A stretch of 47,480 nt of DNA, from contig DDTJ01000067.1 of assembly GCA_002344525.1 (NCBI GenBank), positions 28,566-76,045 of the forward strand, given 5' to 3'. The stretch comes from Akkermansiaceae bacterium UBA2367 (GTDB lineage: Bacteria > Verrucomicrobiota > Verrucomicrobiia > Verrucomicrobiales > DEV007). Below the pieces are notes generated by a model. The model saw nothing but the letters and a program-made list of their open reading frames with translations, had not been told where the DNA came from and did no database searches. Positions 1-7,889 of the stretch are shown here, piece after piece (the stretch's first letter is position 1; each line of letters begins with the position of its first letter). A program made the translations under genes and the position numbers.

Positions 1-35
1 GTAGGAGGAGGATGACGAGTAGGAAGTAAAGGGAA
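1..35. repeat. purine-rich low-complexity window end
   Basis: The first bases are built from GGAGGA/GGATGA/GAGTAGGAAG words. The reverse complement of the last bases of the window (47446-47480) has the same style (TAGGAG, GAGGATGAG). This looks like a dispersed simple repeat at which the assembly stopped. No gene is visible here. Confidence 0.45.
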
Positions 36-788
36 TCATTTTTTCCCCGGCTTCCGCCCACGCTTTTTCTCCTCTGGATTCACGCAGGCCGATTCGATCT
101 CCTTGGGCGAGAGGATGCGGTAATCCCCGGTGGAAAGATCGGGCAGAACCAAGCTTCCGATGCGGAAGCGTTCCAGACGCACCACTTTGTAGCCCAGCTT
201 CGACAGCATCCGCCGGATCTGGCGGTTGTATCCCTGCGTGAGGACGATGCGAAGACGCCGCTTGGCCTCGATCTCGACGCGCTCGGCCCGGGCGAGACCC
301 TCGGTCAAGGGGATGCCTTCGAGGAGCCGGGCGGTCGAGGCGGGATCGTAGGCTCGGTCGAGCAGCACCTCGTATTCCTTCTCCACATGGTAGCGCGGAT
401 GGGTGAGCCGTTCCGTCAGGTCGCCTGAGCTCGTCATGACGAGCAGGCCCGAGCTGTCGTAGTCGAGCCGCCCGACATAGTGCAGCGTCGCGAAGCTCTT
501 CGGGAGCAGCCGGTAGATCGTGTCGCGTCCCTGCGGATCGCTCCTCGTGCAGAGGAACTGGCGCGGTTTGTTGAGGACGAGGGTCAGCGGTGCCCGCTCG
601 CGGAGCGGTTTGCCGTTGAACTTGACCTGGTCGCTGGGGAGGACGCGAGTGGCCAATTCCGTCGCGATGTGGCCATTCACCTCGACCCGGCCCTCGACGA
701 TGAAGGCGTCGCAAGCACGACGTGATCCGACCCCGCAGGAGGCGAGGAAGCGATTCAGGCGAACGCCCTTGTCCGCCGGGGAGTCCAT
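36..788 (-). CDS. RsuA/RluB-family rRNA pseudouridine synthase
   Basis: Predicted cytoplasmic enzyme of 250 residues that isomerises a specific uridine of rRNA (23S or 16S) to pseudouridine. An S4 RNA-binding domain occupies about residues 9-60 (RLNRFLASCGVGSRRACDAFI). The catalytic domain follows, with the family signature GRLDYDSSGLL, in which Asp109 is the expected catalytic aspartate, and a later NRQIRRM motif typical of RsuA/RluB/RluE/RluF. The tail after residue 235 is short and basic (EEKKRGRKPGKK) and probably contacts RNA. The start is an ATG 37 bases after the stop of the small basic protein gene, so the two are probably co-transcribed, which suits a ribosome-related pair. Which rRNA site is modified cannot be read from the sequence; RluB-like is the likeliest subtype. 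Confidence 0.93.
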   Translation of the reverse strand: MDSPADKGVRLNRFLASCGVGSRRACDAFIVEGRVEVNGHIATELATRVLPSDQVKFNGKPLRERAPLTLVLNKPRQFLCTRSDPQGRDTIYRLLPKSFATLHYVGRLDYDSSGLLVMTSSGDLTERLTHPRYHVEKEYEVLLDRAYDPASTARLLEGIPLTEGLARAERVEIEAKRRLRIVLTQGYNRQIRRMLSKLGYKVVRLERFRIGSLVLPDLSTGDYRILSPKEIESACVNPEEKKRGRKPGKK

Positions 789-825
789 GGGAAGGGGCGG
801 CGCAGATGGCCAAGCCCGGCAGCGG

Positions 826-981
826 TCAGGCCTCCGGCGTCGTCTTGGGCAGACCCATGGGGGAACGGCCCTCGGGCCACTGGCCGCGCTTTTGCAGCAG
901 CTTGACCCGCTCGAAGCGCTTCAGAACGCTGCGCTTCGTTCCGACGTTGCTCGATTTTTTGAGGCTGGAATGCTGGGACAT
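826..981 (-). CDS. small basic protein of the Chlamydiae/Verrucomicrobia type
   Basis: A 51-residue ORF starting with ATG at 981 (MSQHSSLKKSSNVGTKRS...) and ending at TGA 826-828. It is rich in Lys/Arg and has the pattern MSQHxSLK, then VLKRFERVKLL, then GQWPEGRSPMGLPKT. From memory this matches the short basic protein family annotated almost only in Chlamydiae and Verrucomicrobia, whose function is not established. The composition suggests nucleic-acid or ribosome binding. It lies 37 bases upstream of the pseudouridine synthase on the same strand, so a role in ribosome biogenesis is a reasonable inference. The remaining 149 bases up to the next gene (982-1130) hold nothing recognisable apart from its likely promoter region. 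Confidence 0.85.
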   Translation of the reverse strand: MSQHSSLKKSSNVGTKRSVLKRFERVKLLQKRGQWPEGRSPMGLPKTTPEA

Positions 982-1130
982 GGCTGAAAAGGACGGTGGG
1001 ATTCGGTGGAGCGCGGACTTTAGGGCAGGCCCGGCGGGTTTGCAAGCGGGGAAAATGCCATCGGGCCAGGCGCCATGTCGCGGACTTGCGGGATTGACTC
1101 GCCCGCCCGGTCCGGGCCAGAATCCCGCCT

Positions 1131-2477
1131 ATGCAAAACCAGCCCCTCTCCACCTCCCGCCGCCGTTTCCTCGGAACGGCCCTCGGCTCCGCCGCCTCCC
1201 TGAACCTGCTCTCCGGTTTCGTGAAAGGGCAGGGGACCGCCGCGAACGGCAAGCTGAACCTCGCCTTCATCGGCGCGGGCGGCCGGGCCGGTGGCAATCT
1301 CGAGGGCTGCGCCGCGACCGGACAGACGATCTACGCCCTCTGCGACGTGGACAAGGCCCGCGCCGCCGGGGCCTTCCAGAAATACCCCGAGGCGAAGGTC
1401 TACACCGACTGGCGCGAGATGCTCGAAACCGAGGGCGACAAGATCGATGCCGTCGTCATTTCCACTCCCGACCACCTTCACGCCGTCTCGACGATGGCCG
1501 CGCTGAAGATGGGCAAGCACGTCTACGTGGAGAAGCCGCTCACCCTCACCATCTCCGAGGCCCGCGCCCTTCACGAGGCGGCGAAGCTGGCCGGAGTCTG
1601 CACCCAGATGGGGAACACCGGCCACGCCAACGAGGGCGCCCGGCTCACCAACGAAGCGATCCGCTCGGGTGCTATCGGCGAGGTCGGGCAGGTCTTCTGC
1701 CGCACGAACCGTCCCATCTGGCCGCAGGACTTGGTTCGCCCCGCCGCCGAGGAGGTGCCCGGGACTCTGGACTGGGATCTCTGGCTCGGCCCCGCGCCGG
1801 AGAAGCCCTACAGCAGCCAGATCGCCCCCTTCAAGTGGCGTGGCTTCATCGACTACGGCACTGGCGCCCTCGGCGACATGGGGGCGCACATCATCGACCA
1901 CCCCGTGTGGGCCTTGAATCTCGGCTTGCCCACGAAGGTCTGGGTCGAGAAGGCCGACCGCGCCGTCCCGGGGGCGGAGAAGGATTCGCATCCCTCCTCC
2001 TGCATCATCCACTACGAGTTCCCCGCCGCCGACGGGCGCGGGCCGGTGAAGCTGACCTGGTTCGACGGGAAATACACCATTCCGCGCCCCGACGGGATGC
2101 GCGCCGACCAGCAGGTGCCGGAGAACGGCTGCCTCTATCTCGGCGGCAAGCACCAGCTGATGCACGGCAGCCATGGCGGCAATCCCATGGTCATCGATGC
2201 GAAGCACGAATCCTATATCGCCCCGCCGCAGACCGAGGAACGCTCCCCCGGCCACTACGCCGAGTGGATCGAGGCCATCCAGAAAGGCGACCCTTCCCGC
2301 GCCAAGTCGAATTTCGACGTCGCCGTGCCCCTCACCGAAATCCTCCTTCTCGGCGTGATCGGCTCCCTCCTCGGCGAGGGGACCGAGTTGACGTGGAATC
2401 CCGAGACCCTCTCCACGGGCAACCCCGAAGCCGACAAGCTGGTGAAGCACAGCTACCGCGAAGGATGGAGCCTGTGA
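1131..2477 (+). CDS. Gfo/Idh/MocA family oxidoreductase, Tat-exported (no. 1)
   Basis: Predicted NAD(P)-dependent oxidoreductase of 448 residues, probably acting on a sugar, polyol or glycan-derived substrate that cannot be specified. The N-terminus has a twin-arginine signal (SRRRFLG at residues 9-15, then a hydrophobic stretch), so the folded, cofactor-loaded enzyme is expected outside the cytoplasm. The Rossmann fold follows (LAFIGAGGRAGGN), with CDVD after strand 2 and the EKP motif (YVEKPLT) whose Lys is the usual catalytic/cofactor residue. The C-terminal half has GTGALGDMGAHIIDHP and ends in YREGWSL. It is a paralogue of the gene at 4886-6328: both share WDLW(L/I)GPAP, PFKWRG and the YREGW tail. 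It is convergent with the DUF2314 gene. Start is the ATG just before the Tat motif. Confidence 0.92.
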   Translation: MQNQPLSTSRRRFLGTALGSAASLNLLSGFVKGQGTAANGKLNLAFIGAGGRAGGNLEGCAATGQTIYALCDVDKARAAGAFQKYPEAKVYTDWREMLETEGDKIDAVVISTPDHLHAVSTMAALKMGKHVYVEKPLTLTISEARALHEAAKLAGVCTQMGNTGHANEGARLTNEAIRSGAIGEVGQVFCRTNRPIWPQDLVRPAAEEVPGTLDWDLWLGPAPEKPYSSQIAPFKWRGFIDYGTGALGDMGAHIIDHPVWALNLGLPTKVWVEKADRAVPGAEKDSHPSSCIIHYEFPAADGRGPVKLTWFDGKYTIPRPDGMRADQQVPENGCLYLGGKHQLMHGSHGGNPMVIDAKHESYIAPPQTEERSPGHYAEWIEAIQKGDPSRAKSNFDVAVPLTEILLLGVIGSLLGEGTELTWNPETLSTGNPEADKLVKHSYREGWSL

Positions 2478-2486
2478 GGGGCGACC

Positions 2487-2512
2487 GCCGTGAACGGTTC
2501 GCCGTTTACGGC
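2487..2512. terminator. hairpin between convergent genes
   Basis: Arms gccgtgaacg (2487-2496) and cgtttacggc (2503-2512) pair over 10 positions with one G-T wobble and a 6-base loop. The hairpin lies just after the stop at 2477 and overlaps the last codons of the opposing DUF2314 gene (stop at 2506). There is no T-run, so it may be a weak bidirectional terminator or only a palindrome. Confidence 0.4.
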
Positions 2513-3642
2513 TCCCCGTCGTCCGCCAGCACGTCGAGTGTGAACCCCCCGATGTGCGAGCCGCCGCGACCGGGGTAGATCCAGTCGTTGAGTTGCTCCA
2601 GGGAAAAGCTCACGACCGCCCCTCGATGGACGTCGAGGAGTTCGTGCGGGTCGTTCATGAGGACGCCGGTGACGGTTCCGCCGCCGATCTCCTGGACCGA
2701 CACCCACATGAACTCCGACTTGCGCTCTTCGCGAAATTCCGCCTTCACAATAAAACGCTCGCGATCCTCCGGGAGGCTGGCCGCGAAGGCGGCGGCGAAC
2801 TCGGGCCAGCGCTCCACCGCCTCTCGCACCGCCGCGGCCATCTTGGGATGGTTGTCGGCGATCTCGATGACGGGTTCGAAGGTCGGCTCGTCGAAAAGCC
2901 CCAGCGGATCCTCCCCGCCCAGGGTCTCGATCAGGCAGGGGTCGAATTCGTTGCAGCGCTGCAATTCCGGGCAGTAGATCGCGAGGCAGTCCGGCCCGGC
3001 CATAGACGCGAGGATTTTCCCGATGGTCCGGTAGGCGTCCCGCCCCGCCTCCGAGCCGTCCGTTTCGCCCATGGCGTCGACCGAGAGCCAGGCGACATGC
3101 CGCTCCACCGCGCTGCGCAGGCGCTTGTCGCGGATCGATCCCTGCGCGAAGCCTTTTGGATCGTCGATGTAGGGCCGGGACGAGACGAGCACGGCGAAGA
3201 TCCCGTCGGGCACGCGCACCATGTAGTGCCGGAGATGCGCCTCGCTTTTCCCCTCGTCGGGCGGGCTGAACGGGGCGACGAAAAGGACGCCCTCGTCCCG
3301 CCGGGGGAGACCGAGGGCGCTCGCGACGCAGTTGAGGATGGCCGTCTCGTCGGCTTCGCGCATCTCGGAGAGGAAATAGACGAGGGAGGGGGAAGGGGCG
3401 TCCACGGCGGCTCCGTTCTGCCTCGATGTCGCGGGGGCCGGGGAGTCGGGGAAGGGGGCGGCCCCTCGTGGTTTTCCTCCGGGGGCGAGGAGCCAGCGCA
3501 CCGCCTCGATGCAGAACCAGACGGCCGCGATCACGAGGGCGGCCACGCCCCAGCCGCTCAGCCCGCCGAGGCAGAGGCGAGCGAGCAACCCGCCGAGCAG
3601 GATCGCGGCGAGCCAGGGGAAGGTGCGGAGTCGTCGGGGCAT
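2506..3642 (-). CDS. membrane-anchored DUF2314-domain protein
   Basis: A 378-residue protein of unknown function. The N-terminus has two hydrophobic stretches (about residues 8-27 and 29-52), so it is probably anchored in the inner membrane. The C-terminal part (about residues 255-378) matches the DUF2314 pattern: AAVREAVERWPEFAAAF, FIVKAEF, SEFMWVSV, TGVLMNDP and LNDWIYPG. The middle part (SLVYFLSEMREAD..., DCLAIYCPELQ) is not recognised; it could be a degenerate copy of the domain found upstream of DUF2314 in related proteins. It is convergent with Gfo/Idh/MocA no. 1. DUF2314 has no assigned reaction, so no function is proposed. Confidence 0.8.
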   Translation of the reverse strand: MPRRLRTFPWLAAILLGGLLARLCLGGLSGWGVAALVIAAVWFCIEAVRWLLAPGGKPRGAAPFPDSPAPATSRQNGAAVDAPSPSLVYFLSEMREADETAILNCVASALGLPRRDEGVLFVAPFSPPDEGKSEAHLRHYMVRVPDGIFAVLVSSRPYIDDPKGFAQGSIRDKRLRSAVERHVAWLSVDAMGETDGSEAGRDAYRTIGKILASMAGPDCLAIYCPELQRCNEFDPCLIETLGGEDPLGLFDEPTFEPVIEIADNHPKMAAAVREAVERWPEFAAAFAASLPEDRERFIVKAEFREERKSEFMWVSVQEIGGGTVTGVLMNDPHELLDVHRGAVVSFSLEQLNDWIYPGRGGSHIGGFTLDVLADDGEP

Positions 3643-3763
3643 GGAGGGGAAAGGCGGCTGGAATACTCACCGGGTTGCCGTCGCTTGGCAACCGGGGAAA
3701 GAGCGGGCGCGGGTTCAGGGCTTACGCGTGAAATGTGAGCAAAGCGGGCCGACGGTGCTCATA

Positions 3764-3840
3764 CGTAGAGAAGTTCGTGAGAACTTCTCCCCACCGAAGC
3801 CCAAGGGACGCCCGCCGAAGTTCTCACGAACTTCGCTACG
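3764..3840. repeat. 24-bp inverted repeat in a 376-bp gap (3643-4018)
   Basis: cgtagagaagttcgtgagaa (start of the left arm, 3764-3787) is matched in inverse orientation at 3817-3840, with one mismatch in 24 and a 29-base spacer. The left arm is itself partly self-complementary (GAAGTTC/GAACTTC). A degenerate relative with the words gtagagaagttcgt and gcgaagtt occurs at 16422-16447, so this is a dispersed family. I see no gene in the gap; a promoter for the secreted protein at 4019 should lie in its right half. Confidence 0.7.
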
Positions 3841-4018
3841 GAGTTCCGTCCTCGCGACGTCTCGTTTTTCCATCGTTTGATGCGATTTTCAGAAATTCAG
3901 GACTCGCGGTCTTTCCTGCGACGATTCATGAGTAAGCCTTGGCGCGGACCGGAATCCCTTGCAACTTTTCTTGAGGAGACGGGTTGATTCGGCTAGAAAA
4001 CAACCATTTCGACCTCCG

Positions 4019-4768
4019 ATGAACCGCCAGCTCCTCCGTTCCGTCTGCCCGGCCCTGCTCCTCGCCTTCCTCCCCGCCGTCCCCGCCCTCGCCCAGGAGA
4101 AGGATGGGCCGCCGAGGAGGCGCGGTGGGGAAAACGACGCGCGTCCGCGTCTCGAAGCGTGGGAGTCGCTCGATCCCGAACAGCGGACGAAGCTCCGCGA
4201 AGCGCTCCGCGTCGTCTGGACCGATCCCGCCGTGATCAACGCCCGCGAGGAGGTGAAACAGGCCAGCGAAACCTACCAGGCGACGATCAAGTCCGCCGTC
4301 GAGCGGGTCGATCCCTCCCTCGCCGAGCTGCTCGCGCGCGTCCGCAACGTCGATGGCCTCGGACCCGGACGGGGCGGGCCGGGCGCTCCGCCGCGCGACC
4401 TCGACGGGCCGATCCGCCCGCCCGGTTTCCTCGACAGCCTCCCGCCCGAGGCGCGTGAAAAATTCCGCAAAGCCGAGGAGGCGGCGCTGAAGTCCGAAGC
4501 CGTCAAAGCGGCCCGCGCCGAACTCGCCCAAATCCGCGAGGAGGACGAGGCCCTGCGCCGCAAGCGGATCGAGGCCCATCGCAAGCTGCGCAAAGCCACC
4601 GTCGAGGAGATGATCCGCGTCGATCCCTCCGTCGCCGAGATCCAGAAGCGCCTCTCTGGCGGCGAGCGGGACGGCGAGCGTTCGCCCCGCAAGGACGGCG
4701 AGGGACGGAAAGGGAAAGCCGGAGCGCCCGACGGGAAGAAGGGCTCCGATGCTCCCCCGGTCCAATAA
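4019..4768 (+). CDS. secreted helical protein with an internal duplication
   Basis: 249 residues, no recognised family. The chosen ATG at 4019 gives a clear Sec signal peptide (MNRQLLRSVCPALLLAFLPA, then VPALAQ with cleavage before EKDG); the in-frame upstream start would bury it. The mature protein is charged and helical and contains two copies of one unit. Copy 1 runs from WESLDPEQRTKLREAL to RVDPSLAELLARV, and copy 2 from LDSLPPEAREKFRKAE to RVDPSVAEIQKRL. They are separated by a Gly/Pro/Arg-rich linker, and the tail is rich in Gly, Lys, Arg and Glu. The layout recalls periplasmic Spy/CpxP-like helical hairpins, but no LTxxQ motif is visible. A hairpin follows the stop. Confidence 0.75.
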   Translation: MNRQLLRSVCPALLLAFLPAVPALAQEKDGPPRRRGGENDARPRLEAWESLDPEQRTKLREALRVVWTDPAVINAREEVKQASETYQATIKSAVERVDPSLAELLARVRNVDGLGPGRGGPGAPPRDLDGPIRPPGFLDSLPPEAREKFRKAEEAALKSEAVKAARAELAQIREEDEALRRKRIEAHRKLRKATVEEMIRVDPSVAEIQKRLSGGERDGERSPRKDGEGRKGKAGAPDGKKGSDAPPVQ

Positions 4769-4801
4769 ACCCCGTCGCGAAAGCCCACATTTACGCCCTT
4801 G

Positions 4802-4827
4802 AAGAACGGGACGGCCTGCCCGTTCTT
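4802..4827 (+). terminator. hairpin after the secreted-protein gene
   Basis: AAGAACGGG (4802-4810) pairs perfectly with CCCGTTCTT (4819-4827) over 9 bp with an 8-base loop, 33 bases after the stop at 4768. There is no long T-run after it, so Rho-independent termination is possible but not certain. Confidence 0.45.
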
Positions 4828-4844
4828 AGCCCCGTTCCAAACCG

Positions 4845-4873
4845 TCGGATTTCGGATTTCGAGCTTCGGATTT
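4845..4873. repeat. TTCGGATTT dispersed repeat, copy 1
   Basis: Tandem words tcggatttcggatttc and gagcttcggattt lie immediately before the start of Gfo/Idh/MocA no. 2. The same words recur before the TPR protein (6345-6374) and after the OmpA gene (7277-7301), always between genes. Confidence 0.7.
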
Positions 4874-4885
4874 CACTTCACCGCC

Positions 4886-6328
4886 ATGCAAAACCCCACC
4901 AGCCGCCGCCATTTCGTCAAAGGTCTCGCCGCCACCGCCGCCGCCTTCAACTTCCAGGTCGTCCCCAGCCGCGTCTTCGGCGCGAACGACCGCATCACCC
5001 TCGCCGGGATCGGCATCTCGGGCAAAGGCGCGAGCGACGTCTCGAACTCCGCCGGGGCCGGGTTCCAGGTCACCCACCTCTGCGACATCGTCGATTCCGA
5101 GAAGTATCCCAACCTCACCGGCGGCTCATGGGCCAAGACCCGCGCCGACTACCCCGACGCGAAATTCTACGACGACTGGCGCGAGATGCTTGAGGCCGAG
5201 GGCGACAAGATCGACGCCGTCACCGTCTCCACCCCCGACCACGTCCACGCCCACGCATCCGTCGCCGCGATGAAGAAAGGCTGCGCCGTCTACTGCCAGA
5301 AGCCGCTGACCCACGGCATCTGGGAGGCCCGCGTCCTCGCCGAACTCGCCGGGAAGACCGGGGTCGTCACCCAGATGGGCAATCAGGCCCACGCCAACGA
5401 CCACATGCGCCGCGTCGTCGAGCTGGTCCGCGCCGGGCTCATCGGCGACGTCGTCGAGGTCCACGCGTGGACGAACCGCCCCATCTGGCCCCAGGGCATC
5501 CCCGCCTGGCCGCAGAAGGAGGATGCCCCCGCCCACATCAACTGGGATCTCTGGATCGGCCCCGCCCCCTACCGCGACTACAGCCCGCAGATCCACCCCT
5601 TCAAATGGCGCGGCTACTGGGACTTCGGCACCGGCGCCCTCGGCGACATGGCCTGCCACATCATGGACATGAGCTACTGGGCCGCCGAGCTCGGTGCGCC
5701 CGTCAGCGTCTCCGCCGTCAGCGCCGATGGACGCGGTGCCCAGAGCGAACTCTCCCCGCCGACTTGGGCCACCATCGAATACCAGTTTGTCAGCAAGAAC
5801 GGCAATCCGATCAAATACATGTGGTACGACGGCTACAAGGACGCCGTCTTCAACCCCGAAAAGTGGGCTTTGGAGAGCAACATCGACGGAGGCAAGATCC
5901 GCGAGCCCAACACTCCGCCCGCCGAGATCCTCGAGGGGCTCGACTCCACCGAGGCCAAGGGCTACGACAGCCTCATTGTCGGCAGCAGCGGCAAGATCTG
6001 GTTCAACCGCAGCAAGAACACCTGGTTCATCAAGCCCGGCAGCCTCGCCGACGGTTTCGACTTCCCCGAGCTCTCCATCCCTCGCGCCCGTGACCAGGAT
6101 CCGCACAAGGAGTTCTACGACGCTATCAAGGTCGGCGATCCGCAGCTTCCTCAGTCGAAGTTCTCCCAGAGTGGTCCCTTCACCGAGATGGTCCTGCTTG
6201 GCAATCTCGCCGTCCGTCTCAACAAGAAGGTCGAGTGGGATTCCAAGACCCTCTCCTCGCCCAACAGCCCCGAAGCCGCCCAGCTCGTCAAGCGCGACTA
6301 CCGCGAGGGATGGGCGTTGGAAATTTGA
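4886..6328 (+). CDS. Gfo/Idh/MocA family oxidoreductase, Tat-exported (no. 2)
   Basis: 480 residues from the ATG at 4886, which places the twin-arginine motif (TSRRHFVKG) at residues 5-13; the longer ORF from 4799 would translate the intergenic TTCGGATTT repeat. The Rossmann segment is ITLAGIGISGKG, with LCDIVD after strand 2. The usual EKP motif reads QKP (VYCQKPLTH), with the Lys kept; this variant is known in PVC-type members. FKWRGYWDFGTGALGDMACHIMDM and the YREGWAL end match gene no. 1, so these are paralogues. Predicted to be an exported NAD(P)-dependent dehydrogenase for a carbohydrate-like substrate; the substrate is unknown. The next gene starts 57 bases downstream on the same strand. 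Confidence 0.92.
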   Translation: MQNPTSRRHFVKGLAATAAAFNFQVVPSRVFGANDRITLAGIGISGKGASDVSNSAGAGFQVTHLCDIVDSEKYPNLTGGSWAKTRADYPDAKFYDDWREMLEAEGDKIDAVTVSTPDHVHAHASVAAMKKGCAVYCQKPLTHGIWEARVLAELAGKTGVVTQMGNQAHANDHMRRVVELVRAGLIGDVVEVHAWTNRPIWPQGIPAWPQKEDAPAHINWDLWIGPAPYRDYSPQIHPFKWRGYWDFGTGALGDMACHIMDMSYWAAELGAPVSVSAVSADGRGAQSELSPPTWATIEYQFVSKNGNPIKYMWYDGYKDAVFNPEKWALESNIDGGKIREPNTPPAEILEGLDSTEAKGYDSLIVGSSGKIWFNRSKNTWFIKPGSLADGFDFPELSIPRARDQDPHKEFYDAIKVGDPQLPQSKFSQSGPFTEMVLLGNLAVRLNKKVEWDSKTLSSPNSPEAAQLVKRDYREGWALEI

Positions 6329-6344
6329 GAGTTTTCAGTGACCC

Positions 6345-6374
6345 TTCGGATTTCGAGCTTCGGATTTCGGATTT
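6345..6374. repeat. TTCGGATTT dispersed repeat, copy 2
   Basis: ttcggatttcgagcttcgga followed by tttcggattt fills most of the 56-base gap between Gfo/Idh/MocA no. 2 and the TPR gene. It is almost the same as copy 1 at 4845-4873. Confidence 0.7.
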
Positions 6375-6384
6375 TTCCCAGTCG

Positions 6385-7161
6385 ATGAAGCGCCTCCCCG
6401 TCATCCTGTTCTCCCTCTCCTTGGCCCTTCACGGCGGGGCAGGGGCGCAGGAAGACGGTGTTCCTGAAGATCTCAAGAAAAAGCTCATCCAGGCATACCA
6501 TAGCAAGGACTTCGACCAAGTCCTCGCCCTCACCGAAGGGGCCGGACCGGAAAGCCCCTTGTTGCGAGTCCGCGCCAGCGCCTTGCAAAGCCGTGGCGAG
6601 GAGCGTTTCTTCGAAGCGAAGATCGCGGAGTCCATCGCCGACTTCGACGCCTACCTCGCGATCCGGCCGGAGCAGGACGCCCATCATTGGCAAAGGGGAC
6701 TCTCCTATTACTACGCCGGAGAGTATGAAAAAGGAAAGGCGCAGTTCGAGCGGCACCAGACCGTGAATTCGCAGGACGTGGAGAACGCCGTCTGGCATTT
6801 CCTCTGCGCCGTCCGCGCCCCCGGCGGCAGCGTCGAGGAGGCGTGGCAAGCCCTCATCCCCATCGAGCGCGACACCCGCATCCCGATGAAGGAGGTGCAC
6901 GATCTCTTCGCCGGTCGCGGCAGCGCCGAAGCCGTGCTCGAAGCGGCGAAAGAGGACGGTGACGGCATCCTCAGCGACGCCGAGCGCAACCATCTCTGCT
7001 ACGCCCACCTCTATCTAGGGCTTTACTACGAAGCCCTCGGCGAGGAGGGAAAATCAGCCGAGCACATCCGCAAAGCCGCCTACGACTACGCGATGGACCA
7101 CTACATGGGCAAGACCGCGCAGGTCCACGCGAAGCTGCGGAGGATCGAGGCGGGGGAGTGA
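6385..7161 (+). CDS. exported tetratricopeptide-repeat protein
   Basis: 258 residues from the ATG at 6385; the ORF extends upstream but that part reads through the intergenic repeat. A signal peptide is clear (MKRLPVILFSLSLALHGGAG, then AQ/ED). The mature part is helical with TPR-like units, for example ESIADFDAYLAIRPEQDAHH, WQRGLSYYYAGEYEKGKAQF and LCYAHLYLGLYYEALGEEGK. TPR proteins of this size act as periplasmic scaffolds; no partner is evident. It follows Gfo/Idh/MocA no. 2 closely on the same strand and may be co-transcribed, but the repeat between them makes that uncertain. Confidence 0.8.
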   Translation: MKRLPVILFSLSLALHGGAGAQEDGVPEDLKKKLIQAYHSKDFDQVLALTEGAGPESPLLRVRASALQSRGEERFFEAKIAESIADFDAYLAIRPEQDAHHWQRGLSYYYAGEYEKGKAQFERHQTVNSQDVENAVWHFLCAVRAPGGSVEEAWQALIPIERDTRIPMKEVHDLFAGRGSAEAVLEAAKEDGDGILSDAERNHLCYAHLYLGLYYEALGEEGKSAEHIRKAAYDYAMDHYMGKTAQVHAKLRRIEAGE

Positions 7162-7276
7162 GGGGGTGTGTTTGGAGGCACGGGAATCCGTGGGCATCGG
7201 TGTTCAAAACCCGGCCAAGCCCGACTCCGCAGTCGCCAAGTACGCGACCACCGCGAAGACTGGAGCTGCGAGAAGG

Positions 7277-7301
7277 TTTCGGATTTCGGCCTTCGGATTT
7301 T
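7277..7301. repeat. TTCGGATTT dispersed repeat, copy 3
   Basis: tttcggatttcggccttcgg plus atttt lies between the convergent TPR gene (stop 7161) and OmpA gene (stop 7308). The rest of the 146-base gap carries a phrase (ggaatccgtgggcatcggtg) that resembles the words of other dispersed repeats in the window. No gene is seen. Confidence 0.65.
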
Positions 7302-7307
7302 CCCCCA

Positions 7308-7832
7308 CTACTCCTTGTTCCCGTTCAGCACGATCTCGACCCGTCTATTCTTCGCGTGGGCCTCGTCGTTGTCCCCCTCGTCGAGCAGGAAATACTCGCC
7401 CTGCCCGTTGACTTGAAGCTGCTTCGGATCGACCCCGTGCTTCTCGACGAGATAGTCGGCCACCGCTTGGGAGCGCCGTTGCGAGAGCTTCAGGTTGTAG
7501 GCGGCTTCGCCGCGCTTGTCGGTGTGGCCCTCGACGGAGAAGACGCGTTTGGACAAGGCCGCCGAAGCGAGCGCCTTCCCCAACTGCTCCAACTGTGACA
7601 GGTTGTGGCTCCCTTTGATTTCCGCGCTGTCCGTGTCGAAATGCACCTTGATCGCCACCGTCGGCGGAGCTTCGATGGAGATGAGGCGGTTCATTTCCTC
7701 GTCGGAGACGGAGAAGGCTTTCACGAACTCATCCGCCGGGACGACCGGGTCCTCGGCCCGGGCCGGAAGGAACGGCAGCAGGGAGAGGAGGCTGGCGGCG
7801 AGGATGAAGGTGGTGGTAGGATGGTGTTTCAT
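7308..7832 (-). CDS. OmpA/MotB-domain cell-envelope protein
   Basis: 174 residues from the ATG at 7832, which opens a signal peptide (MKHHPTTTFILAASLLSLLP, then FLPARA/ED). About residues 65-172 form an OmpA C-terminal peptidoglycan-binding domain: VHFDTDSAEIK, VEGHTDKRGEAAYNLKLSQR, AVADYLVEKHGV and NRRVEIVL. There is no beta-barrel, so it should be a periplasmic protein that binds peptidoglycan. It is the last gene of a minus-strand run, 57 bases after TPR-CHAT no. 1. That position suggests it tethers the exported CHAT/caspase proteins to the cell wall or reports on wall state; this is inference. Confidence 0.88.
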   Translation of the reverse strand: MKHHPTTTFILAASLLSLLPFLPARAEDPVVPADEFVKAFSVSDEEMNRLISIEAPPTVAIKVHFDTDSAEIKGSHNLSQLEQLGKALASAALSKRVFSVEGHTDKRGEAAYNLKLSQRRSQAVADYLVEKHGVDPKQLQVNGQGEYFLLDEGDNDEAHAKNRRVEIVLNGNKE

Positions 7833-7889
7833 AGCAGACAGGGTTGGGTATCTCTTCAAACAGGGTTTGGTCAAGTCGGATGGCTGTGT

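Noticed and set aside
1020..2450. A 476-codon minus-strand frame opposite Gfo/Idh/MocA no. 1
   Set aside because: The plus frame holds the Tat signal, Rossmann and EKP motifs; the minus frame has none of any family.
4799..4885. Upstream extension of Gfo/Idh/MocA no. 2 to an earlier start
   Set aside because: It would translate a hairpin and the TTCGGATTT repeat and bury the Tat motif 34 residues inside the protein.
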